The position numbers were made by a program, and so were the translations under genes. From Lunularia cruciata (lineage: Eukaryota; Streptophyta; Marchantiopsida; Lunulariales; Lunulariaceae), in assembly GCA_948567375.1 (NCBI GenBank), contig OX419755.1, positions 59,841,945 to 59,905,944 on the forward strand: DNA of 64,000 nt, written 5' to 3'. Positions 55,217 to 64,000 of the stretch are shown piece by piece; within the stretch, counting starts at the first letter, position 1; every line of letters begins with the position of its first letter. The notes below the pieces were generated by a model, which saw only the letters and a program-made list of their open reading frames with translations, made no database searches and was not told the DNA's origin.

Positions 55217-57452
55217 TTGTTTGAAAAGTTGGAGTATACCACCACCGAACGTCGACAAGCGGACGTCGAGACCAGTGCTTGGACTTCGAGTAGACTGAAT
55301 CGAAGGAGTCTGAGTATCATGACGGTTTTGGCGACGGCCTTGGCCATCCTATTATGTTGCATGTGCTTCAACGCATCTCGAGGTTCAGCTTACAGCAGTA
55401 GTGTAGAGTCTACTCTGGTAAAGGAAGCAACCACAGGAGAAGATCCAATTCTGAACTTTGGTGTTGCGAAGGAGAAAGAAGTGTTCCAACGAGAAAGTGT
55501 CAATAAGGTGATATGGGATGCAGCTCATAGTCCTGAGATGTTCGACTGGCTTAACGAGCAACTGCGTTTCCTTCATCAACATCCAGAGCTATCATGGCAG
55601 GAATTTGAAACCAGTGCTCACATTAGAAAGCAGCTAGACTCCATGGGCGTCCGATATGACTGGCCCATCGCGAAAACAGGTGTGGTGGGGATTATCGGCA
55701 ATGGAGATGGCCCTTGTATTGCTCTCAGAGCCGATATGGATGCCCTTCCATTACAGGTCCATTTCGAATGACTCTTTGAATTGCTTATATCTGAACTCTA
55801 ATAGCCCAATCAAAGCTGGTGCCAAAGCTACTTAGTGTCCTGGTAAATTGATGGTCATGATCCATGTGCTACTCAAAAGATCATATATGTGTGGTCGTCA
55901 TATTCTAATGGCTCCACCTCTTCTCACGGACCTCCTCTTCAAGCTGTCGTGAGTTTGAAGTTTGTGTCGGTTGGTTCCTAATTGCATCCTGAGTTAGTCA
56001 CTCCAGAAGACTCAAGTAGAAATGCGACACATAATGCTACGCACTCACTCGCTGCTGCCGTGTAAGATGGGCCGGGGATTTCAGAATATTTTTTTTTCTG
56101 TTCGAATTCATGCAGGAGGAAGCCGATACAGCGCACCTAAGCTTAGTTCGTGGTAAAATGCACGCGTGCGGACACGATGCGCACGTCACGGTACTTTTGG
56201 GTGTTGCCAGAATTTTGCAATCCCGCCGGCATCTTATTCCAGTAAGAATCTGACCATCATCGTGGCATCATAAGACCTGTTGGTTGGTTTGTACTACAGT
56301 ATTCTCGCGCAATAATTGAAAGGCAATCTTTGAAAATGTTGCAATTGTGAACAATTCTGTGTCTAAGACAAGGATTATTGATCTATTCGGGGAACTATAA
56401 GGGAACTATAAGGTTGATATTCCAACCAGCAGAAGAAGGGAATGCCGGGGCACAAGCCATGGTGGAAGAAGGGGCCCTAGGAAATGCCGAGTCGATATTC
56501 GGACTACACGTGACTCCGTTCTCCGAAACAGGAACAGTGGCTCTGAAACCGGGGCCTCTGATGGCAGGGAGTGGTATGTTTGAAGCTTCCATCATCGGAA
56601 AGGGTGGACATGCAGCTCTTCCTCAACTTCTCACTGATCCTGTGCTGGCTGCGGCTACTATTGTTCTTGCGCTGCAGCAACTGGTCGCTCGCGAGGCGGA
56701 TCCCTTGGATTCTCAGGTACAGCCCAGCCCTACAACAGCCGTGCAGTTCCCTTCTGTTGTACGACGAAGTTCAGCTCTAATTATTGTAGCTTCGTCGATA
56801 ATATTCTGCAGGTGGTTTCCGTAAGCATTATGCAAGCTGGGAAAGCGTACAACGTTTGTCCAGATACTGTGAGGTTGGGAGGCACATTCCGTGCATTTTC
56901 TCTCGAGAGTTTTAGGAAGCTCAAGCAGAGAATTGAGGAGGTAGGTTATCATCTCTCAGAATTTTCTTTGTGACTTGTCCTCGCTTTGTTCGTCCAACCT
57001 AGGACCAGTTGAGGGGAAACATCCTCTGACTGATGTACCGTAAACTGCAGGTCGTTGTGAGCCAGGCTGCCGTGCACAGATGCAAAGCCACTGTTGACTT
57101 TTTAGAGGACTCGCATCCATTCTATCCGCCGACAATAAACGATGACAAGCTTTACGAGCATGTTCATGGAGTGGCAGTGAATATGCTGGGTAAAGATAAG
57201 GTGCTGGTTGCACACCCGGTGATGGGAGCTGAAGATTTTGCGTTCTACTTGCAAAAGATCCCAGGTTTTTACCTTCTTCTTGGCATGAGGAATGTGACTT
57301 TTGGATCGGTATACCCCGCTCATACCTCACGTTTCGTTGTGGATCCACACGCTCTCCCCCACGGAGCTGGAATACTGTCGGCCGTGGCAGAGACTTATCT
57401 ACGGAAGAGGACACTTCAGATGAGAAGGACATTTGCAGCAAAGGACCTATAG
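55217..57452 (+). CDS. IAA-amino acid hydrolase ILR1-like, M20 metallopeptidase (five exons, 503 aa)
   Basis: Exons: 55217-55756, 56116-56241, 56402-56716, 56812-56940 and 57051-57452, all joined in phase 0 with GT-AG introns. An N-terminal hydrophobic segment (about residues 34-52) looks like a signal anchor. M20 motifs: RADMDALP (171-178), HACGHDAH (196-203), PAEEG (231-235), GLH (256-258) and GAEDFAFY (429-436). By comparison with plant ILL2, the metal ligands would be Cys198, His200, Glu234, His258 and His461. All are present, so activity is expected. The family releases free auxin or jasmonate from amino-acid conjugates, usually in the ER lumen. The C-terminus ends AAKDL, close to but not a KDEL signal. 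Substrate cannot be told from sequence. The in-frame region before residue 34 is basic and unusual, so the true start could be a later Met (residue 35). Confidence 0.93.
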
Positions 57453-58309
57453 CGCGAGCAGCTTGAGGTTGGAAATCAACTGGACGGATGTGGCCGGAAG
57501 AGACTGGATGTGTGGACAGGTAGGACTCAACAGCAGAGGGAGAAGTTTCATTCGGTTCATCGGCTGCAAATGGCGACAATCAACGCTGGCCGACCGGCAC
57601 AATGAGGAGAACATCTGCAAAGCGGACGACAGAGAACAGGATTTCCACCTCGAGCACATCAATGACACAAAAGAAGAAAAAGAAGAAGAAGGCGAAGAAA
57701 CCAAGTCTCTATGTGGTCAATTCCAAAGGTCAATTTGAAGAATCTGGATTATCTCAAGTACCTAGATGCACAGTCTTGGGTATCTTGTAGGTTTATCGCA
57801 TAGCATTGGAATCAATCATCTTACTGTAGTTCTGCCAAGTTTGTCACAGGACATCTTGGCTCTTGCCCTCACAATGTTGACATATCTGAGCATAAGAATC
57901 ATCCAAACCAGCGATTCATCGTAAGTTTCATGTCATCCGTTTACTGTGCGATTCTGTTGCATGTTCAGACGCCGACCCGATTTATGGGTTCTTACATTTG
58001 GCTGCAATCATCTTAAGTTTGGCTTCTGCACTAGCTCAAGTTTCTTCTTCACCTTTTCTTCTTGTTTCCTGTCCTGACCCCTCCATATGTAAAAGATATT
58101 TACTATTCAGTTTTTGGTTGGTAATACTGAGCTTCAGCTGTGCCGGACTCAAAAATAAAGCAAAATGCTCAGTTCAACAGTGGACAATGTTTGTTGATTA
58201 CAGGCGTAATTAACAATGTTAATTACAACTTTAAGTTACCCACGTTTCTTGCCACCGTTGTCAGCATAAGATAATAAGAGAACAATAGGAGTAACAATGC
58301 GAATAATCA
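57453..58309. other. 3' flank of the hydrolase gene
   Basis: It holds the presumable 3' UTR. An open frame at about 57433-57738 overlaps the last exon and ends in a Lys/Glu-rich stretch; it shows no domain. No other gene is seen. Confidence 0.4.
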
Positions 58310-58690
58310 GAGAAAGGCGACCGCGTAGAAAACACGAAGAAAGGGAAACCCATCAGGCCATATAAAGATGAGACAAAGGTAAAATGGGGCTAAGGCCAGG
58401 TATGAGAAATCTTCCCTAAGATATCCGATAATAATGTACCCTATCTGCACAATGACAATAATAGGAAACCTATATCTATACTATCAATTAAGTGGTTCTA
58501 TCAGTAAAGGGTGTATCATCTATACGGAGCGTCAACTCAACTTCTTTCGGACTTTGATAAGAACTTTCTCATTTTTCATACCGACTATTGAGGTTTAGCC
58601 CAATTTTACCTCTTGTGATCTATGTCGAGGGATGGGGGCTCGATGGGGTCTTCCATCCTTCTTGTTATCCTACGTGGTCGCCCTACACCT
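58310..58690. repeat. MITE-like foldback repeat with about 95-bp inverted ends
   Basis: The left arm runs from GGCGACCGCGTAG through AAGGTAAAATGGGGCTAA (58317-58396). The right arm (58590-58685) is its approximate reverse complement, TTTAGCCCAATTTTACCTC through CCTACGTGGTCGCC. Parts of the same sequence occur at 41600-41740, at 42205-42240 and, reversed, near 54545-54660. So it is a small dispersed family in the gene island. No coding capacity. Confidence 0.65.
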
Positions 58691-59039
58691 TCTTAACTTG
58701 GTAAGGATCCCTACAACTTCTTAACTTGGTAAGAATCCGCATCGGCAGAGTTTCCGCTGTTAGTTCCAACGACCGGTTGGCACATATAGAGAGGAGGGGG
58801 CCGGTAATTGGTATGTAAAGAATGTTCTACGGCCAGCATATATTTGAATATCTAATATCGAATAGGCCTTTGAATTACCCAAATTACAAGGCTAAGGTAG
58901 AACCTTTTTCTTCCCTTGTGAGGTATGGTAGAGTAATAACGAGTAAGATAGAAATAGAAAAAATTGGCAAGGTTGATGTCACGATTGTTGTAATGTTGAA
59001 ATTGGTTTGATTTTTGTAACGTTGAAGCTAGTTTTGTCA
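58691..59039. other. Short spacer before E3; nothing recognised
   Basis: AT-rich sequence with a chance 62-codon frame. The boundary with E3 is not sharp. Confidence 0.35.
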
Positions 59040-59440
59040 GACATTATATTGGAATGGTAATGTTTATAGTCATAATCATTTTAATAAATTCTCATGGACT
59101 ATTTAATTGTGACCAAATTTCATATTAGTGGTATTGATAACATGGGATACACCGTTACTTGGACCATTTGTACCATTTGCACAATCATATGGCCAGTCAA
59201 CAATACTATTAGGGTTGGAGACCTAGGTTGAGCAAAAGGGTATACTTTACAAGTGCAGTTCTAGAAAGTTCATTTCTCTGAATATTGAGCTTTCTAGTTT
59301 ATAGTTATGGTGAAAAAAAGCCGGTAAGCGTCATTTGGAATCTCTTAACTAGAGCGAGTGTACCTTGATTTGAATCAATGTATGATTGTTGGTAGATTTT
59401 TAAGTGTAAGATAAATTTTGGATCCGATTTGAGTGTGATT
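59040..59440 (+). repeat. 5' LTR of E3 (left end uncertain)
   Basis: It shares with the E1 LTR a series of words such as AGGGTTGGAGA, AAGTGCAGTTCTAGA (E1 AAGTGCAGCTCTAGA) and TTCATTTCTCTGAATATTGAGC. The internal sequence after it also follows E1 (ATCTCCAA...GG.GGATCAT at 59525-59545 and 23448-23467). Confidence 0.6.
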
Positions 59441-61899
59441 TGAATGGAAAAAATGTGAATTGATTATATCGGAGAATCAAGATTCAAAGGATATCAAATA
59501 CATGAATTGAGTGCATTGGTGGTATCTCCAAGCTTGGCGGATCATTGGTTCTTTTGATTGTGATCTTGGATTTCTTTGAAAGTGATCATGTGCAAAAGCA
59601 CTATGTGATTTGTTGCAACTTTGACAGTGAGGCAGACAGTGTGCGGAAGTGTTTCCAAAATTTGGTGAAGATTGAGGTCAAATTGAGACTCAATGTTCAA
59701 TTTTGCTAATTAGTGAGGCGGATTTGAGAGTGAGAGGTTGAATTGGCAATTAAGAGTGACAATTGGAAAAATTAGAGGCGGATTTGAGAACCTATCTCCT
59801 TGACTTAGGAATTTGGAGGTTTTCATCTACTCAATTTGGCTAGACTTGATAATTAGCAATGAATTTGGAGGTCAACCAATTGTAGTAGAGGTCTGATAGA
59901 TTGGCAAAGGTATCCAGATTAGGAGGTCAAATTGGTAGGGACCATCTAGAGTTGGAGATTGTTGGAGTTGGGTCAAACTTGGTGGTGATGTCCTAGCTAG
60001 TGCTTGAGGTGGTAGAGATTAACCTAGTTTGGAGAAGGATAGATTTTGCAAGAAGAAAGTGTTCATTTGGATGAATTTTGGCATTTATAGATAAAAGGAC
60101 AGGGATGCTACATAAGCCTAGAAGAGCCACCAAGCCAACTTGCTAGCAAGAGGTTAGCCAATTTAAATGAGTTTTTGATAGTTATTTGGCAAATCTATCC
60201 ACCCTTCTAGATTATACGCAACAAGCTTGAACCCCATATCTTTGGTTTCTAGATTGATGCCTTAGCTAATTGGTACACCTCTCTTGTTGTCCTAGTGATT
60301 GGTAGATTGATACCTATACCCATGTAGCTTTGGCTAGGAGAGGTAGTTTGATCTCATCCTTGGTGATCCTTGTAGCTTAAGAGTAGATAAACACTCATAT
60401 TATATCAAATGCCAAATAGTGGTTAAGTCAATTTGGTGTTGTTTTATGAGATTAGGTACCCCTAATCTCATAAAACTTAAGATTTCTTGTGATTGGATCC
60501 TTCCATTCTTTACTTTTTGTTTGTGGCCCATGTTTGTGTGAGTTGCCTTGACTTTAGAGTGTTGGTGCTTTGATGTGCTCTTGATAGTGAAGTTGTAGTG
60601 ATGACCAATCAGATTATTTATGTTTCTCTCTAGTGAGGTAGGAAATGATGACTTGTAGATGGTGAGAGTACTTATTTTGATGGTAGGTTATAGGTCACAC
60701 TTTCTCTTGGTATATTTTTTATAGTTAGAACTACGTTAGTAAATTTTATTCACTTGGTAAAGGCACTTGGTGGTTATCATTAGCATGGTGGTTGTGGTAG
60801 TTATGTTGTCATAATAAAGTTCTTTGGGGATTTTAGAGGAGATATCATTGTAGTACATAATAGGTTATGCATGAAGCGGTGCTTGGTATCAACCTATATC
60901 TGAGGTCCCAATGAGGGAGTAGATTGGCTATGATTTGGACTTTGATATAAGAGTTGATTCAATTGAGAGTGCACCTAGTTTATCTATATCATTTTTGTGG
61001 TACATAGATAAGATTTATAGAACCTTGGTGTTACTTTGATATAATGTGCACCATTGAGTTGGATGACTTCATCCAAGAGTTTGACAGTTGGTATGATCTA
61101 CAACATATGCAAAACTTCCCTTTGTTCACATCCTTTCATGACATGGAAAATGTTGTTCCAACACTTGGAGGGTTTACTAATAGATGGCTACCATGGGTTT
61201 AGGAGAGCTCACTTAGAAAAGAGTGAGCTATGGACACAATTTTGGTCTCCAAACTACATCTCCATTACTTCAGACTTGGTTTCTAGAGGTAGATTGGTAA
61301 TACCCACAAGTTCTATTTCTAATAATATTAGTATATCTAGTGGAAGTTCACTAGTTGGAGATGGTGCTATTACACGTAGAGGTAACCCTATAGGAGGTGG
61401 TGTAGGAGTGGTTAAACTCATAATAGAGTTCTTCAAGTGTTTGAGGACTAACAAGTTGAAGAGCTTGTAGGAGTTCTAGCTGAAGGCTAGAGAGGGCATA
61501 CATAAGACATACACTCACATGAGATGGTTGATCAATTTCACTTAGGGAGTTACTAAGGCCTAAGAACTCTAATTTTGGTATGGGATCCTAGACAAGGAAT
61601 TGTGATGTAGAGTACATGATGTTATATGGTAATAGGCTACCTCACCTACTTTAGTAGTGATCTTTACTTTGGCTTAACACATTGAGCTTAACATGGTAAA
61701 GGAGAGAATGGTGACATTCTGATTTGGTAGGGAGACCTCATCCATAGTTGTTACTTCTTTTAGAGTGAAATAGAGTGCACCACACCATGTTTGTTTCCAA
61801 GGGTAGAGTGGATAGCCCAAAAATAGAGCAAGTGGAGGGCCTAGTGTAGCTAGACCCTTACTTTCAATTTTGGGTTAGTAGTAGCTAGTGAGTGGTGGT

Positions 61900-62050
61900 G
61901 TTACTTGTTGGACTGGTGGTGGACCTCACCACAAAAGAGAGTGCACTCAAGGTAGTGGACATGATACCTTAGGTGCATTACAACCAATACAAAGACAATA
62001 TGACCATTGCTATAGTTTTGGTCATACTAATGATCAATGCTTTGGACTTC
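61900..62050 (+). pseudogene. E3 zinc knuckles, decayed
   Basis: The first knuckle reads CWTGGGPHHKREC, with the second Cys lost. The second reads YDHCYSFGHTNDQC, with the first Cys lost. The paired arrangement is the same as in E1. Confidence 0.6.
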
Positions 62051-62949
62051 ACCCAAAGTTATAGAGTGGTAGGGCTGCTATAGCAATTGGAGCTCCAAGT
62101 CATGGAGGACAAGGTGGTGGTAGAAGACCTACACCCAGTAGAGGATCTAAACCTGCCCTTTCTTTTGATATAGCCATGGCTACTTGGATTGAGTAATTGG
62201 AGTAGAGATTGGCTATCATGGTGATAGCTTAGAGGAGATCGGATTCAAGTGCAAAGGCTTCCACCTCTTATGTTAGTGATGGAGATATTCTGGACTTTTT
62301 GTGTGGATTAGCACAAGTAGATGCATCTATTGTAGTGGCTATGAGTGAAATACATGCTCTAGAGCCTAGAAGAGCATTAGTAGAGTTGGACCCACAAAGA
62401 GGAGAGGCTAGTAGACAAGTCAAACTTCCCCAATCTTTCACACTCTATGAGGCACTACAAATAACATTTATGGCTCTTAGATGTCCTAGTGTAGGTGTGA
62501 TAGGGAAATGATTGAGTGCATGATGGACTTAATACAAGCCAACCATTTGCTACTAAATAGATTGAGTTTAGCATAATCTTGGAGGCAACTCAATTGATTA
62601 TATGCTTCTTTTTGTTCTCAACCAATAACATGGTTACATTGGTTAGCTCCAACATCCAATTGGCTACCACACTTTGTCAAAGTAAGGCTGATGTGGTTCT
62701 TGCTTCTAGAGCAAAGGTGGTTTATAGTGGAATTGAATTGGTTTAGGAGCGTTGGATTCCTTTAGCAACCAATGGTTTATGGCAAGTACAAACAACTAGG
62801 TTGGATGAGTTACTAGCTAGACCTACCTGTGAGCAAGCTCAATTCACACTTGGAGTTATTGTATTGGAAAATTGGAGTGGGATTTTCTATTTGGTGGGAC
62901 CTTTAGAGAAGGTCTATACACCACAAAGGGTCTTATTTTAAGACCCTTT

Positions 62950-63230
62950 GTGGTAGACTTTGGTGCATATTTGCTTAAGTTGGAGATGGTTGAAGTTGTC
63001 AATCTTGAGCTATGGAAGACCAATGTAGAGAGGTATCCATTTCAGATCCAATTAGTGAATGGTTTTACGTAGTATATCACATGTAGGGAGCTCATTATCC
63101 AATTTCAGTCGGGTCATCTGACTAAAAGCTTTGTGACGAGAGCTCAGCCCATTGCAACAATAATATAGTCATATATATGTGCTAGTTGGTGGAGTAGTGT
63201 TATATCCCATGGGTTTCAATATTGACTATT
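62950..63230 (+). pseudogene. E3 protease region, decayed
   Basis: VVDFGA (about 62945-62962) holds the active-site Asp, with Phe in place of Ser/Thr. It is followed by NVERYPFQIQL and later LYPMGFNIDY (about 63203-63232), matching E1. Confidence 0.55.
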
Positions 63231-63664
63231 GAGAGGAGACAACTTCTTATAAGCCACATTGGTAGTCAAGTGAGAGACGAGTATGTTGCCTATCAGTCCA
63301 CTTTAGGAGTGGTAATCTTGGCTCACTATAATCATGGACCATGGCATCAATTTAAAATTTTAGTGGTTCTATTACTTGGCTTGGTGACTTGTTGGAGTGG
63401 AACATCCATGTAGAGGATACCTAATACTAGAGAATATCACTTGGATTGGAATACAAGTGAGATTGTTCTATCCACCTTGGATGTTCAATTATGGAGTTCT
63501 AAGGAGGCATTGTAGTAACATGCGGATCAATTGGTGCAATAGGATTGGAGTGGAGCCTTTGTACCACCAAGAGACCAATGTGAGGATGAGCCTTCAGAGT
63601 CTATTACCTTGTCACCTTTGGATACTGCCCTTATTGTTTGGCAGTATCCAATAGATAGAGTATG

Positions 63665-64000
63665 CCTATGGAGTTGTTTGGTGGGATTAGCACTAGACTA
63701 GCTATGATACTATAGGCTATATGGGTATGGTTCAAAGGTACTTATATATGAAGAGAGATGAGACTACTAGGTGAGTCTTTCTACATCATGTGGCACACTT
63801 GGTCTATTGGTATCATATGTTATTACCAATATTAATAGTCAAGGGTTATCAAAAGACCCTGCCAACGAATATTTCCTTGCTTGGGCTTAGGATCTAGAGA
63901 GAAATGGTCCCATTCATTTGGTGATTTTTTGATAGCCATGTCAAGGATATACTTGTGTTGGCCAAGGTTAAGGTCTATAGAAACCCCATTCTAGTGTGTT
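63665..64000 (+). pseudogene. E3 cytosine methyltransferase domain, 5' part only
   Basis: MELFGGIST (about 63667-63693) is motif I. After a frame shift, RYLYMKRDET and LHHVAHLVYW follow, parallel to E1. Motif IV reads PIHLVI, two stop codons in place of G-W, then PCQGYTCVG, with the catalytic Cys codon TGT at 63939-63941. The window ends before motif VI. This independent copy confirms that the methyltransferase belongs to the family rather than being a one-off insertion in E1. Confidence 0.82.

Larger units (their letters stand above)
59040..64000 (+). mobile_element. Element E3: second copy of the methyltransferase-bearing gypsy family, cut by the window end
   Basis: Similar throughout to E1 without its inserted elements: LTR (about 59040-59440), Gag (60900-61800), zinc knuckles (61905-62050), linker (62160-62900), protease (62950-63230) and start of the methyltransferase (63665-64000). 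RT, integrase and the 3' LTR must lie to the right, if present. Frames are broken throughout. The 5' end of the LTR is hard to place. Confidence 0.75.

Noticed and set aside
57433-57738. ORF overlapping the hydrolase stop
   Set aside because: It overlaps the last exon in another frame and ends in a Lys/Glu-rich run. More likely UTR.
58822-59010. 62-codon ORF before E3
   Set aside because: No features; AT-rich spacer.
1-64000. tRNA or rRNA genes
   Set aside because: None recognised by eye. The tRNA-like matches are primer-binding sites next to LTRs.

Overview
The window is nuclear DNA of a land plant, probably a seed-free one. Two intron-bearing plant genes lie on the + strand: a UVSSA homologue (42507-44821) and an ILR1-like IAA-amino-acid hydrolase (55217-57452). 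Introns are short (95-359 bp). The rest is mostly nested Ty3/gypsy LTR retrotransposons, tandem repeats and AT-rich spacers. The species cannot be named from the sequence; a bryophyte, lycophyte or fern is an inference from gene compactness and element types.

Layout. 1-2150: a decayed coiled-coil gene on the - strand. 4521-6261: three related tandem arrays (81, 46 and 92 bp units). 6262-14114: a young, intact gypsy element inserted inside the 92 bp array, with a 1608-aa Gag-Pol and LTRs that differ at one position by eye. 14741-39458: a nest of four elements. Family-B copies run on the - strand (A: 14741-19157; B: 19158-22936 plus 38517-39458). B is split by a + strand element E1 (22937-38516). 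E1 is itself split by a chromodomain element E2 (25118-30794, 5-bp TSD CCAGA) and by a solo LTR of the young family (31144-31810). 39465-58300: a low-copy island holding both genes, with small duplications, a palindrome and foldback repeats. 59040-64000: E3, a second member of the E1 family, cut off by the window end.

Main discovery. E1 carries, between its protease and reverse transcriptase, the eroded remains of a cytosine-5 DNA methyltransferase. Motifs I (FGG), IV (PCQ), VI (ENI), VIII-like and X appear in order. Downstream of the integrase it carries a PHD finger. The order is Gag - zinc knuckle(s) - protease - DNMT - RT - RNase H - integrase - PHD. E3 repeats the same protease-to-DNMT arrangement up to the PCQ motif. 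Both copies are full of stops and frameshifts, but the catalytic PCQ codons survive in both. This looks like a retrotransposon lineage encoding both a DNA methylation writer and a histone-tail reader. Methyltransferase-bearing retrotransposons are already known from some algae; the land-plant context and the pairing with a PHD finger deserve a database check.

Other points: E2's LTRs carry clustered heat-shock-element motifs upstream of a TATA box. E2's integrase has lost two catalytic residues through changes that fit G-to-A transitions. The young element has a 1.6 kb leader with a zinc-knuckle ORF flanked by two related short ORFs.
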